Assembly: GCA_935421135.1 (NCBI GenBank)
Contig: OW285188.1
Span: forward strand, 4,516,733 to 4,580,732
DNA from: Bugulina stolonifera
Lineage: Eukaryota > Bryozoa > Gymnolaemata > Cheilostomatida > Bugulidae
Reading direction: 5' to 3'
Length of the DNA stretch: 64,000 nt
Positions 12,692 to 23,965 of the stretch are shown one piece after another. Position numbers and translations under genes: made by a program. Each line of letters begins with the position of its first letter. The first letter of the stretch is position 1. The notes under the pieces are model-generated. The model was given only the letters and a program-made list of their open reading frames with translations. It was not told where the DNA came from and searched no databases.

Positions 12692-14848
12692 CTAGAGTTG
12701 CTCTTCTGGAGCGCATCCTAATAGGACTAGTTTGTGTACTGGTCGTTCAAGATGGGAATGTGTAATATCAGAACCAGAAGAGCGGTCACCCACTCGGATC
12801 TTTACCCGACGGACAAGCCCGTCCCTTGATTTTATAAGTTCGATGATCCGGGCCAGCTTCCACATGCCTCTACAAACCTGCTCATCTTTCAGAAGAACAA
12901 TGTCACCAGCTCTAAAGGTGCTAGCAGTAGGCCATCGCTGCCGACCTTGAAGAGAGCTCAGGTAGTCTGATTTCCAACGTTTCCAGAAGGACTCGACTAT
13001 AGATTGCACCTTCCTCCAGCGTTTGCGAGAGTACTGTTCACTGGAGTCAAACGTTCCTGGAGGAGGCATTACTAACGATGATTTCATTTGTATTAGATGA
13101 TTTGGTGTTAATGGTTCCAGACCTATTGCGTCTACAGTAGACAGTGGTCTATTGTTAATAACGTTCATACACTCATACAGTGTTGTCCTTAATGATGAAC
13201 TGTCAAGTATAGTCGATTGATTTAGGATGCCATTAAACACATTTCGGATATTTTGAATTTGCCGTTCCCATGAACCTCCCATGTGTGATGAGGATGGGCT
13301 GTTGAAAGCAAATTCACAGGCATTATCTTCCAGAAATTGTTTTAGTGGGACATCCTCCATGGTTTTCAAGGCTCTAGACAGTTCATTGGCGGCCCCGATG
13401 AAGTTAGAGCCTCTGTCGCATTGTATTCGCCGAACAGGTCCCCTGATTGCTATAAAGGTCCTGAGACAATTGATAAAAGCGTCTGTCGTCATATCATCGC
13501 ACATTTCAACATGAACGGCTCTACTAAATAGACATGTAAATATGACGCCATACTTTCTAGAAATTCGGCGGCCATCTTTAGCCTCAAATGGCCCAAAGTA
13601 GTCCACACCAAGGTACGTGAATGGCGGTGATGGGTTCACTCGCTCAGCTGGCAGGTCTGACATTTTCTGAGTCTCTGTAGGTTTGCGAAGTTTCCTACAT
13701 TTTACGCATCTTGCTATGTAGTCTGCTACCATTGACGGCAGGTTCACCACCCAGTAGCCAGCGGACCTGACCTGGCTCATTGTAATTCCGCGGCCTTGAT
13801 GAGCACACCTCTGATGAAAGTGGCCAACGATGAGTTGACCTATATGAGTGCCCTTTGGAATAAGAATGGGATGCTTCTCTGCCTCTAATAGCTTGGACAT
13901 CTTCATTCTACCACCTACACGAATCAGGCCACGGTCATCCATGAACGGGTCCAGCTGAACCAGAGACGAATTCGGAGGTATTGCATCACCTCGACTGAGT
14001 GCAGCATATTCACCTTTGAAATGAGTCAACTGCAGTTGTTTGATCAAGAACAATTCACCAGTCTGGAGTACCTCTACAGTAGGTTTCCACTTGGATTTCC
14101 AACGGCTGATCACTGAATGGTGAATGATGCTAGCCAATTTGGTAGCGAATTTCCAGGAGCTAACATTTCCTATAGCTTCTAGCAAACAGTTCGTATCGGC
14201 TGTTGTTACATGTACTGGGTTGAACTCTTTCTGAACCTCAGGATCCGTTTCAGGGATTGGAAACTGATTGGATAGATACTTGGTCATATCCAGTGAATCT
14301 TCTCTAAGAAAATGTGGTCCATGAAACCATATGGAGTTAACTAGTTGCTCAACGTCAGATCCCCTTGAAGCTAGATCAGCAGGGTTACTCCCTGTCGAAA
14401 CATGAAGCCAATTGGCAGACTTGGTAATCTCCAGTATCCTACGCACTCGGTTTCTAACAAACATCTTTAGCTTCTTTCTAGTGTTTCGAATATAAGCCAT
14501 AACTATTTCACTATCAGTCCAAAAATATTTGTCATCTAACTTTATCGATAACTCACGTGCCATACTTGCACCCATTTCGGCACCTAGCAAGGCAGCTTGC
14601 AGCTCAAGTCTTGGAATCGTGCTACCCTTTAAGGGCACGACTCGAGATTTGCTAGCCAGCAGAGAGCTTGATACTGAACCATCACGACAGATCTGTCTGA
14701 GATAAATACAACACCCATACCCAGCCTCGCAAGCATCTGTGAATGTGTGCAGCTCACTTCTCACAGTCTCCCCATATTTTCTACTCAGTTGCACGCATCT
14801 AGGAATTTTAACTTGACATAGTTTTTCAAGATTTGAGGTCCAGCACTT
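12692..14848 (-). CDS. pol: BEL pol C-terminal part: RNase H and integrase
   Basis: This continues the upstream gag-pol frame after one TGA codon. Counting from the first methionine (14794), an RNase H-like region has Asp20 (TFTDACEAG) and Asp94 (FWTDSE). The integrase zinc domain has His325/His327 and His332 ahead of Cys363 and Cys366. The DDE residues are Asp398 (GVDYFGPF), Asp460 (QCDRGSNF) and Glu510 (GGSWERQI). The C-terminal region contains the VGDRS..HLERPVHKLVLL segment typical of BEL/Pao elements. All catalytic residues are in place. Integrase inserts the cDNA into chromatin and RNase H removes the RNA template. On its own this part lacks a start, and it would need readthrough of the stop or a repaired allele. 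Confidence 0.9.
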   Translation of the reverse strand, partial: KCWTSNLEKLCQVKIPRCVQLSRKYGETVRSELHTFTDACEAGYGCCIYLRQICRDGSVSSSLLASKSRVVPLKGSTIPRLELQAALLGAEMGASMARELSIKLDDKYFWTDSEIVMAYIRNTRKKLKMFVRNRVRRILEITKSANWLHVSTGSNPADLASRGSDVEQLVNSIWFHGPHFLREDSLDMTKYLSNQFPIPETDPEVQKEFNPVHVTTADTNCLLEAIGNVSSWKFATKLASIIHHSVISRWKSKWKPTVEVLQTGELFLIKQLQLTHFKGEYAALSRGDAIPPNSSLVQLDPFMDDRGLIRVGGRMKMSKLLEAEKHPILIPKGTHIGQLIVGHFHQRCAHQGRGITMSQVRSAGYWVVNLPSMVADYIARCVKCRKLRKPTETQKMSDLPAERVNPSPPFTYLGVDYFGPFEAKDGRRISRKYGVIFTCLFSRAVHVEMCDDMTTDAFINCLRTFIAIRGPVRRIQCDRGSNFIGAANELSRALKTMEDVPLKQFLEDNACEFAFNSPSSSHMGGSWERQIQNIRNVFNGILNQSTILDSSSLRTTLYECMNVINNRPLSTVDAIGLEPLTPNHLIQMKSSLVMPPPGTFDSSEQYSRKRWRKVQSIVESFWKRWKSDYLSSLQGRQRWPTASTFRAGDIVLLKDEQVCRGMWKLARIIELIKSRDGLVRRVKIRVGDRSSGSDITHSHLERPVHKLVLLGCAPEEQL

Positions 14849-17800
14849 TCATTGCGATGCAATGTCAGACGATAAAGGTGTGTCCCAGTCTAAGCCCTGA
14901 CAGGTTTTTTGGAGGATCAATTTTCCTGGTAACATGACAGGAGCAATTAATCCTAAAGGATCGAACATGCTAGAGGCTTGCGATAACATATTCCTACGCG
15001 TTAGCTTTTCATTGTTATCAGGTTTGTTGTAAGAGAATGAGAAAACATCCTCCGTTGGTGACCAATCTATACCTAGCGTGCGTTCAGTTTGTGATACCCC
15101 CCCCCCTTCAAACTGCTTAATATCACAAGCTACAACAGAATCCGGAAAGGCTTTTAGTACCTCAGAATTGTTGGATAGGATTTTATGCACTTTTAGACCA
15201 GCTGTTCCACACACAGTAGATGTGTCCTTTAGTAGATTTGTAGCCTCTGACACCTTGTCACAACTGTACAATCCATCATCCACGTAAAAGCAGTTTCGTA
15301 TAAACCACTTAGCTAACGGTTTATCCTTGCCGTAATCATCAGCTATCCTTAGCAGACCGTACTTTGAGCACCCAGGAGACGATGAAGCGCCAAATATATG
15401 TTTTGTCATTCTGTACTCCTTGATATTTTTGTTGGCGTCATACCACAGGAATCTCAGGTAATCTCTGTGATCCGGGTCGACCTTAAACCGATAAAACATC
15501 TTTTCTATGTCACAAGCAACGGCAACATTCCGTTCACGGAAACGAACAAGCACACCGACTAGAGAGTTATTCAGATCTGGTCCAGTCATCAGGGCTTGAT
15601 TGAGAGAAGACCCTTGGTATGAGCAGCTACCATCAAAAACTATCCTGACCTTGGTTGGCTTCTTCGGATTAATAACATTATGATGAGGGAGATACCATTT
15701 GTTTAGTGTATTTGAGTCATGTACTGGTTCTGCATCACCGTCTTTAATTAAATCAGTCATGAAATTGTCATATTTTTTGAACAGCTCAGGATCCTTAAAC
15801 TTAGAGTCAAGTGCTTTCAGTCTGGACACGGCTTGAAACTTGTTATTTGGAAACCGTGGAGGGTTGCCACCTCGGAAAGGTAGTGGCATAGAGTACAGTC
15901 CATCTGTATCCTGTTGAATACCCTTACTCAAAATATCCAAAAACTGAAGGTCCTCGATGGAATAGCTGGATGAATCCGAGTCACCTGGAAGATCAAATCC
16001 CGCTTCCAGTTGTTTGATTACATCCATTGGTACAGGGTCATAGCTTGCCTCAAGAGAAACTTGATCACTGTTTACAGATGTTGTTTGACTGTTAGCCATG
16101 GTAGGTTTAATGTGCTGGGCGGGATTTATGGGACCAACCAGACACCAACCGAGAGGTGTCCTTACAGCATAGGGCTCATCACTATTTCCAGGGCTAATTC
16201 GCTCATCTGGGAACATAGCATAGTGGCAGTCGGTGCCAATTAGTAGTCCAACACCACAACTGAAGACCGGCGGGAACTGATCGGCTATCATAGCCAAGTG
16301 ATTCCACTTCCGTAAGTCTTCAGGTGATGGAACAATCTGATTATTAGGTACTGAATTGCATCCATATGATGCCTTCACGGCGAGTTTCTCTCGACAGCTG
16401 TATCCTCGCACTATTAGGTTGGTGTAGACGTTACAGTCTACTGGCGTCCCTACTCCTGTCATGGTTGATATCGGTAGAGTTGTCCTTTCGACAGGATCTG
16501 TTACCTGACTAGCAACATCATCCGTTATGAACGTGAGACTAGATTGGTTATCTAGCATAGCATAGGTAAGCACCTCATGTGCAGGATTAGACACATGAGA
16601 AACATATACGGGTACAACATATGACGATTTACCCGACTGTTGGGCTCGCACTGTCTTCGCAGTGTTATGAGCGACATTAGAGGTCACTATTGCATCATGA
16701 AGCAACTGATTATGACCGGATTGGTTTCCGCAAGCTTTACAGAGCAGTTTAATTTTACATGGCTTACCATGCGATTGATTAAGGCAGTTAATGCAGAGAA
16801 AAAACTTGCGTACATGAGCATGCCTTTCGAGGGGAGACATACCCCTAAATTTAGCACACTGATATAATTTATGATCAGCAGCACAAACGGTGCAAGTATT
16901 TATTGTTTTTCTCAAAGTTGAGTTAGTACTGCACTTTTCAGTGCTACCAAAATTTTCTGCACTGGAGTTTCCATGAGGGGTGCTGGTTGTTGGGGTACTA
17001 GACCTTCCATTAGCGTTATTAATGGCTTGAGGCAGAATTTGACAGGAGGTATTATGTGATACCCAATCTGCCTTCCTCTCCTTGACAAGCTTGTTATTAC
17101 TGTGCTGAAGTTCGCCATCCAGTGCAATTGGATGGTTGAGTATATCAGACTCCGATTCCAGAAAGTTGACAAATTCTCCAAATTCTGGAAATGAGCCAGC
17201 GTGATCTCGACTGAACTTCACGGCATGATTGTTCCATTTATGCTTTAACCATTGAGGAAGCAGTTGCTTAATTTTTACATTCTCTTGGTAATGATTTAGA
17301 TAAGCAAGATTTGGAACGGTAATCATGGCTGTTTTTACATTCTTAAGGAAATCAACCAGTCTCTGAAGAGCCTTTGGGTCATTGGGTGGAATTGTGTTCC
17401 ATGACGCCAGTTGACTCTGAAACGCTTGTGAGACCTTGTAGGGATTTCCATACCTATCGTGTATGAGTTTACGAATTACCTCATAGGCGCTTGCATCTTC
17501 CAAGGCATAATAGCCCTTCACCATAGCCAATACATCACCAGCTGTGTACTTGGTCAGATAAAATAACTTCTCATCTGAAGATAGAGCCACATTACGGTCG
17601 ACAAACCTATTGAACGATTTGTTCCAATCATTGTACTCGAGTACATTCCCAGAGCAAACCCTTGGCTCTGGTGTAGGCATTTTTGTTGATTGTATTGCAT
17701 GTGCCAATGTTTTGGCGTTTTGCTCAATCATATTCATAGCCATGGCACAGAAATTAGATGGGTTCGCTGTATCTGACATGTGAAATTTCGAGATATTAGG

Positions 17801-18964
17801 ATTGGAAATAGGAGCAATAGGTAGGTGACTCAGATTAGCGTTTGGTTGCTCTATCGTGTCACCCAGGGACTTGGGTTCATTAGACAACTGACAAGATATC
17901 GCCTCACTATTGGTATGGGACCTATCATTGGCACATGATGGTGCCCTAAGTGATGCCGGAGGAAGTATGCTACGCGGTGCCAAGGATTGCGTCGGCTGAG
18001 GGGGTGGTTGGCATATGGAAAGCGGTTGTCCCATAGCAGCAAAGCTCAACGACTCAGCACAAGCATTCAGAGTTGTGTTTGCATAATCTCTGAACTCTAT
18101 TGGGGGTAAGAGTGATGGTAACAATGGATCATCAACAGTGGTATTAATATTCAGTCTAATGTTGGAATCATGTTTGTATAAGTTTGGACTATCTGTATCT
18201 TCCTGCTTTTTTGCAGGTAAGTATGTATTACTTAGCAAATTACATGACATATCATAATTTAATTGGAAGGGATAGGGATTTGTATCATGGGGTATCCTAT
18301 CATGTCGAGTACCAGTACGCTCATTTACTGTTGAGCTATCAACTGGGTTGTGTGCAGTACGCGAGTTAGCAGCTATATGGTTAGGTTGCATGTTGAGGGG
18401 CGTACTTAGCCTTTGCGGCAATAACTCCGGTAATAAAATAGGTTGAGATGAGTGCGCACGGCTATTGCTTCGCTGAGAGCTAGATAGCTGCAAGTGACCA
18501 GCTATGGGTGGTGTATCTACACGGGTTCCTGTGTTGTTTACAAGCAATGAATGCAATAGGGAATCATCAGGGTTGTCATCCCGTGGATTCCTACGCCGTT
18601 GCCTATGTGTGATGAAGGGCTCATTGGACTGTGCTCTGATTGGGTAATCATGTGTACTATTTGTTACAGAGTGGGGCGTGCCAACATATCTCTGAAAGTA
18701 ATTAGAAATATCATGTTCTAGCCCTGCCAATTCCTTAGATCGAATTTCAGACTCGAGCTCAAAAATCTTGTTCTCTAAATTTAATATTTCCTGATTGATA
18801 GTGGCAGGTTGATTATGACCTATGCTATCAAAATGTACTGCCAATCTAGTAGCCAAGACTAACTTGGGTCCAGAGACTGGCAATGACAATGGTTTGCATA
18901 GATCTCGCAATTCAGGTACTCTTAACTGCATAAAATATTCGGTAGAATACACCTGAGTGGTCAT
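14849..18964 (-). CDS. gag-pol: BEL gag-protease-reverse transcriptase
   Basis: The chosen start is the ATG at 18964. The frame is open further, to 19093, but the extra 43 residues are a hydrophobic, leader-like translation, whereas the 18964 methionine opens straight into a SAP-like segment (YFMQLRVPELRDLCKPLSL). A Gag region of about 680 residues follows. Next come a cysteine/histidine cluster near residues 690-765 (CTVCAADH, CINCLNQSHG, CKACGNQSGH), a BEL-type aspartic protease core LDNQSS near residue 805, and an RT domain from about residue 1090. The RT carries VRIVFDGS, DIEKMFYRF and the catalytic YVDD near residue 1227. A TGA ends the frame at 14849 directly before the RNase H region. 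A C10 run on + at 15097-15106 encodes consecutive glycines and is a plausible slippage point. Confidence 0.92.
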   Translation of the reverse strand: MTTQVYSTEYFMQLRVPELRDLCKPLSLPVSGPKLVLATRLAVHFDSIGHNQPATINQEILNLENKIFELESEIRSKELAGLEHDISNYFQRYVGTPHSVTNSTHDYPIRAQSNEPFITHRQRRRNPRDDNPDDSLLHSLLVNNTGTRVDTPPIAGHLQLSSSQRSNSRAHSSQPILLPELLPQRLSTPLNMQPNHIAANSRTAHNPVDSSTVNERTGTRHDRIPHDTNPYPFQLNYDMSCNLLSNTYLPAKKQEDTDSPNLYKHDSNIRLNINTTVDDPLLPSLLPPIEFRDYANTTLNACAESLSFAAMGQPLSICQPPPQPTQSLAPRSILPPASLRAPSCANDRSHTNSEAISCQLSNEPKSLGDTIEQPNANLSHLPIAPISNPNISKFHMSDTANPSNFCAMAMNMIEQNAKTLAHAIQSTKMPTPEPRVCSGNVLEYNDWNKSFNRFVDRNVALSSDEKLFYLTKYTAGDVLAMVKGYYALEDASAYEVIRKLIHDRYGNPYKVSQAFQSQLASWNTIPPNDPKALQRLVDFLKNVKTAMITVPNLAYLNHYQENVKIKQLLPQWLKHKWNNHAVKFSRDHAGSFPEFGEFVNFLESESDILNHPIALDGELQHSNNKLVKERKADWVSHNTSCQILPQAINNANGRSSTPTTSTPHGNSSAENFGSTEKCSTNSTLRKTINTCTVCAADHKLYQCAKFRGMSPLERHAHVRKFFLCINCLNQSHGKPCKIKLLCKACGNQSGHNQLLHDAIVTSNVAHNTAKTVRAQQSGKSSYVVPVYVSHVSNPAHEVLTYAMLDNQSSLTFITDDVASQVTDPVERTTLPISTMTGVGTPVDCNVYTNLIVRGYSCREKLAVKASYGCNSVPNNQIVPSPEDLRKWNHLAMIADQFPPVFSCGVGLLIGTDCHYAMFPDERISPGNSDEPYAVRTPLGWCLVGPINPAQHIKPTMANSQTTSVNSDQVSLEASYDPVPMDVIKQLEAGFDLPGDSDSSSYSIEDLQFLDILSKGIQQDTDGLYSMPLPFRGGNPPRFPNNKFQAVSRLKALDSKFKDPELFKKYDNFMTDLIKDGDAEPVHDSNTLNKWYLPHHNVINPKKPTKVRIVFDGSCSYQGSSLNQALMTGPDLNNSLVGVLVRFRERNVAVACDIEKMFYRFKVDPDHRDYLRFLWYDANKNIKEYRMTKHIFGASSSPGCSKYGLLRIADDYGKDKPLAKWFIRNCFYVDDGLYSCDKVSEATNLLKDTSTVCGTAGLKVHKILSNNSEVLKAFPDSVVACDIKQFEGGGVSQTERTLGIDWSPTEDVFSFSYNKPDNNEKLTRRNMLSQASSMFDPLGLIAPVMLPGKLILQKTCQGLDWDTPLSSDIASQ

Positions 18965-19092
18965 AATGCGACAGGTCAGCAGCCAGGGCAAGCCCAGCCA
19001 ACACCGGGAAAGCAGCAACAGGCACAACCACCCAAGCCGGACAGTGAATGGATGCCCGCAATGGCAACTGAGCAAACCACAGAGACCAGACA

Positions 19093-19715
19093 AACGCTGC
19101 CCAACAATGCAAGGGGAACAATGCGCACCATAGGGCCAAGTCCTTCAGTGCAAGCTCAATTAGCATAAACCCTAAGTACGGAACACTGAAGTGACTAAAA
19201 TAATATATGAATATATGAATAATATATGAATTGAACAAAAACAGAAAATATATAATTGCAATTACAAATTACGTTTAGACTGGGTAGTGTTATAATAGTG
19301 AGTAGTAAATTGTTAGTAAAGTTAATATTCACCACTCAGATTCCGAAAAGTCAGCAGTAGTCGGTAGCGGCTGGTATAGCAGAGACGTCAGCAGGTGTTG
19401 AATCATCAAGTCATACGCACGAGGACAGGGTAAATACAGGGAGGCAGGGTAGATGCAGATACCGGCAGCCAGGATAGGTTGTCTGTTGATGACGGTAGTT
19501 GTCAGTATGGTAGTGCACTCTGTGTCTAAGATGTTGGTGTTGTAATGGAGAGCAGCAGTAGTGTCTGATGTTGTGCTCTTGTTTCTGCTGTTATAACAGA
19601 GGTCTGCAGTTTCGTCCGGTATGGCGTTGATATGGTGTAATTGATATGGAGATCTCCATATACATGTATGTTCCATCAGAAGATGATTTTATATAGTTGT
19701 TGGTATGAGTTTCAC
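19093..19715 (-). other. BEL leader / untranslated region
   Basis: Sequence between the 5' LTR and gag. A 115-codon open stretch at 19329-19676 has no recognisable domain and is probably chance. The bases just inside the LTR read GTGAAACTCATACC on the minus strand, the position of the primer-binding site; I could not match them to a specific tRNA. Confidence 0.6.
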
Positions 19716-20114
19716 TATAGCTGCTGGCACCGCAGCTAGAAGGCGGGTTATTATTTTGGAGCAGAGCTCTACATCGAATTGGTTTTCTTGTTATGATTGA
19801 TAGGTATTACGCTGTTTATTTTTGACGAGTGAAACTCAGTGCTCCAATATTTCTACATAATTATATATTGATACTGATTATAATATTATGGTTGTGTCTC
19901 TATAAAGAACTGAACCCGCACTGAAGAAATCAACCCACTGGAACCCACACAACCCCCACGCAAGCCAAGCAGCCAGTCCAGCCACTGCAGCAAGCCCAAC
20001 AGCCACCGCTTCAGACAATGATGAAAGCTTTTTCCATCACTGTCTTAGGCACACAAGCCCTATCCAACACAGCAGTGGTCACACCAATCGCCCCAGGTCC
20101 CAGCAGCAGCTACA
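19716..20114 (-). repeat. BEL 5' LTR (element orientation)
   Basis: 399 bp, matching 11987-12385. Its inner end reads TATAGCTG where the other copy has TGTAGCTG, so one terminal G has mutated. The outer end CAGCTACA abuts the target duplication GTGTC (20115-20119). Confidence 0.92.
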
Positions 20115-21235
20115 GTGTCATTGCTTGAAATTGTTTCTATCACTGAACCAGCGGTAACCTTCTTCGGCTTCTTGATACTCGGAAATGTCCCCTGACCAAC
20201 ACCATCAGTTGACCCACATAAACTATTTTTCGCACCCACACCAAAAATCATTCCGAAGTCACATAGGCCTACTAGTTTGGGCGCAATCATGCACTTTAAC
20301 GCTGTCTCATGGTCACCTTCTGCAGCTATGGTTACCACTACTTCTCCTTTGCAAGTAGTTGTTTGACCAGTTAACACGGTAACTATACATTTCAGTCCTT
20401 GAGTGACCATCTCAACATGTTTGCTAGCCCTTCCTTTATTACTGATTGTTCACACCTATTGTCTATCAACGCCTTAGTCTGAATACCCCGTATATGTACA
20501 AATATTAATGGCAGCACTGAATTCTTTACACAAGAAAAGCGTCCGGTGGATATGCTCCCCCAATTCCGCTTCCCTGTCGCTTGCATGGGACCTATCTCAT
20601 GACAATTGTAGCATCTAAATTTGGCTTGGGAGGAGCTGTTTGGTTTACTATTACGACCAAAATGTGACTCTGAACAGTTGTAGCATTCTACTTCCCTACG
20701 TTTTGCAGCAACTGCACCTATGGCAGCAGAATCATTCGATGGAGATAACATCATTCTTGCCCTGCTCACTAAGTCTGCTAGTGACAAATCTTCTACAGCG
20801 GCTACTGACTTTAGCTGAGCTGTAACTTCCTGCGGGAGTCCAGCCACAAAGGGGCATTTTAGAAGTGGCTCAGACTCTAGCTGCCCTATCAAGCCAACTA
20901 AGATCTGTAGATCTGCCAAGTACACATCCACAGTCTCTCCCTACACAAATGTCCTGTTCCACAACTGTTCATATGCGGCGAACTTGTGCACGCCAAATGC
21001 AGTTATTAGTGCCTTTTTCAGCTTAGTGTAGTCATCCTTTACCTCACATGTTAACTGTTTGTACACTGCAAATGCCGGTTCAGCTAGAAATAATAATTAA
21101 AAGTTGTCTACTTTCTGCAGCTTGGCTACAGGTTGAACTTTATCCAACCAGTCACTAACTTATCCACTGGTGCTGCTATCCGCATGCAACTTTATGAACT
21201 CAGATAGTTTGACAGAAATTTTTTAAATCTTCCGA
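20115..21235 (-). pseudogene. Gypsy gag-protease relic (proximal half)
   Basis: The minus strand from about 21235 encodes gag sequence broken by stops, for example a KDDYTKLKKALITAFGVHKF segment in the unlisted frame near 21000. Next come MDVYLADLQILVGLIGQLE and knuckle-like CYNCSESHFGRN and CYNCHEIGPMQ segments, both with missing ligands. The protease active site reads IDNR in place of a D-T/S-G triad. A frameshift near 20400 moves the rest of the protease region (KLVGLCDFGMIFGVGA) into another frame, which runs up to the BEL insertion. The RT continuation lies beyond the BEL element at 11620-11986. Non-functional. Confidence 0.75.
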
Positions 21236-21239
21236 TTTT

Positions 21240-21743
21240 TCTGCAATTATTACTAACACTGCTTACATAAGTGTAGTCTTAGTGATTGTAATTGTGCTGA
21301 ATATTTTGGTCAGGTTATGTAGGGTCACACATTGATGGAAATAAAAAACTTTCCCAAGAGGGTAGATGGCAGAAACAATAACTTTCATGCTTGAAAGACA
21401 TTTTTCTATGGCTGAAAAACTTTTTAATCAATTGCTAGGCAAGATGAGACAACTTTTCTCTCTTCATTTTTGACTACGGACAAAGTTGAGTTCTCCACTT
21501 CACCTTTGCTAACTCACCTTCACAGATCAATATGAAATAATATAGTGTTATCAATAGAGTTTCTAATAGTCTCCTTATATGACTATCCTTGTCTGCTGGC
21601 ATTCAGCTGTAATAAAAGATTCTATTAGAGATAGCTTTCAGGGCTTGCATTTAATGTAGCTCATCATGTATACATTTCAATAATAGCTCAGTTATGAGCT
21701 GAAGGTAAGCCTGCAGTGGTACATTCATGTAGTTAAGAGCATC
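21240..21743. other. Upstream region of C2H2 gene 1
   Basis: No gene or recognisable repeat. It presumably contains the promoter of the zinc-finger gene starting at 21744, but no clear TATA element or known motif could be assigned. Confidence 0.4.
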
Positions 21744-23520
21744 ATGGAAGTTACTGAAAATAAAAGTGAGTAAAGGTTTGACTATGTTGTATACCACTCT
21801 ACTCACTCTTACATGTGCATGTACATCGATTTATATAGTCAGATTACAATCACATTTAAGAATGTAAAGTAACTATTTGTAAGAACAATGAGGGTGTATG
21901 TTGTGCACTATGGTGTACAGTTGTAAAGTAAAACTGTGGAAGCGATGGTTGTTATGAATTGTATTTTATAATTTATAATAAGAAAGTCATGATGTGAACT
22001 GAGTAGTAAATATCCTATGCAGTAGTAAAGGTGTGTTTGCATTCTCTAAAGGTATTATATTCTATAATATGAGTAGTAAGTATCCGTTATATTGTATTAG
22101 TATATTAGTGTATATATCCTACTGTATATCACTCTACCCACTTTTGAGTCTATATTTACAATGCTATAACCTATAACCACATTTTAAAAGTTTTAAGTTG
22201 TAAATATTTCTGTTATATCAGATTTAAGGCAGGAGAGAGAAGGAAACTTTAAACCTTGGCGTCCATGGATCATTATTGAACCTGTTGATACAGTTACTAG
22301 TTCTGCAGACAGCTGTGATGACCAGATTTCCACAATTAGTTCTTCTTTAGGTAAACAAATCAATGATAGTATACTGTACAATCATGTATCTATACTGTAT
22401 CTACTTATGCCAGACCACTGCAACTAAAATTCCAGTTGTATGAAAGTAATCCACAGAATACATAAATGAAAATGCACTTGCGGCTAAAATACGATTTATG
22501 ATAAAATTATAAGAAACATTCAATAATCAGCATTGGTGATTATGATAGTTTCGAATAGTAACTAATTGCCAACTGCTTGAATTCATACTTTCAAACAATT
22601 TATAGATATTGTTTTATAATTTTGCTGAGTTCACGGAATTCAGTTTCTTGTTTGACATATTTTACGTTTGGTTCAAAACTTGCTGTAACTATATGTATAA
22701 CAACTGGGGTAAATTCATGTCAGTTTTAAACTCTAATTATGACTAGTGGCAATTAATACAATTTAGTTGGTTATTGCCTCTGATCCAATACCCATTTCAG
22801 TTATGAAATACTCAAAGTGTGTTTGACTGTTTTGTAGGAGCTCCTGTCATTCAGAAGCTGGATACATGTGATCAGTATGGCAACAGCAATGTGCTGAAAA
22901 ATGTATCAGCACAACATCATGTTGAACAGTTCAGTGCAAAGGCAGATATATGTATGGGTAGTAAACTGTGTACAAAGTTATATTGTATATGTAGCTGTAA
23001 AAATAGCGACCTTCATATGAAATCTTCTGGATACTGTGAAGATAGTTTCACTGAAACAGACAGTTTAAACGTTCATATGAGAGTGCATACAGGAGAGAAG
23101 CAATTCTGCTGCATATACCGTAATTATAGTTGCAAAGCAAGAAGGAATTTAGTCGTGCATATGAGATCTCACACTGGAGAAAAACCATTCAAATGTACAA
23201 TATGTGACTATAGCTTTACAACTAGTGGTAGTCTTAAGAAACATAGTAGAACTCATACAGGGGAGAAACCATTCAGGTGTACACTCTGTGATTATAGCTG
23301 TACCGTATCCAGCAGCCTGAAGAAACATATGAGAACACATACAGGGGAGAAGCCATTCAAGTGTTCACTTTGTGATTATAGCTGTACCGTATCCAACAAC
23401 CTGAAGAGACATAATATGAGAACACATACTGTAGAGAAACCGTTCAGATGTGCACTCTGTAGTTATAGATGTACGAAGAAGAGCAACCTGAACAGTCATG
23501 TCATAAGAAAACATAAATGA
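21744..23520 (+). CDS. Three-exon C2H2 zinc-finger protein (gene 1), 277 aa
   Basis: Exons are 21744-21765 (ATGGAAGTTACTGAAAATAAAA, donor GTGAGT), 22222-22350 (acceptor TTATATCAG, donor GTAAAC) and 22838-23520 (acceptor TTTTGTAG, stop TGA). Both introns are phase 1 and the spliced CDS is 834 bp with no internal stop. Exon 2 encodes an acidic, serine-rich segment containing FKPWRPW. Exon 3 holds five C2H2 finger positions joined by TGEKPF linkers. The first has lost its second cysteine (FCCIYRN), and the last two use H-x4-H spacing. It is predicted to be a nuclear DNA-binding protein, probably a transcription regulator, with unknown target. The paralogue at 31983-33630 has the same exon lengths modulo 3, phases and motif, which supports the model strongly. 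A likely polyadenylation signal AATAAA lies near 24050. Confidence 0.85.
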
Positions 23521-23965
23521 CAGAACCAGTTCTACCGCTAAAAATTTTCTGGAGCTCCACAGCCTTCAGTGGACTCATACAAGAGAAAAGACAATCTATT
23601 GTACATGCTGCCAGGATAATTAAAAGGCTGCCACCCTAAAGTGGAATGAGAAACAGCCCTCTACAATATGATTCAATTGTACTCTAAGTGGCAAAAGTTG
23701 TACAATGGCAGACAACTTAAGGAAATGTATACTGGATGCAGTAATCCAAGTGTAGTGAGTACTTAACAGTATGCTGAGTATATAAGGATCCATCACCATT
23801 ATTGCAGAAGGTTAATGAATATTCTCCAGTGCAGTTGGATATGACCAATGACTATTTCAGTAAGCATAGAAACCTCTTTAGTATGTTCACTAAAGAGAAT
23901 CTAGTACCTTAACCACCCACGTCATTATAGTTCTAGGAGTTTTTTAATTAAGTGTTTTTGTATTA

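Larger units (their letters stand above)
11987..20114 (-). mobile_element. BEL/Pao LTR retrotransposon, nearly intact
   Basis: The 8.1-kb element is bounded by 399-bp LTRs and a 5-bp target duplication (GTGTC). It is transcribed from the minus strand: right LTR, leader, one gag-pro-RT-RH-IN reading frame, polypurine tract, left LTR. The long frame is broken by a single TGA (14849-14851). The LTRs differ at only a few positions, which points to a recent insertion. It is nested inside a gypsy relic that lies on the same strand. Confidence 0.93.

Noticed and set aside
19329..19676. 115-codon minus ORF in the BEL leader
   Set aside because: No domain, low-complexity composition, located in the untranslated leader; probably chance.
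22193..22381. Minus-strand ORF at 22.2 kb and + ORF at 33.2 kb
   Set aside because: They are the opposite strands of exon 2 of the two C2H2 genes.
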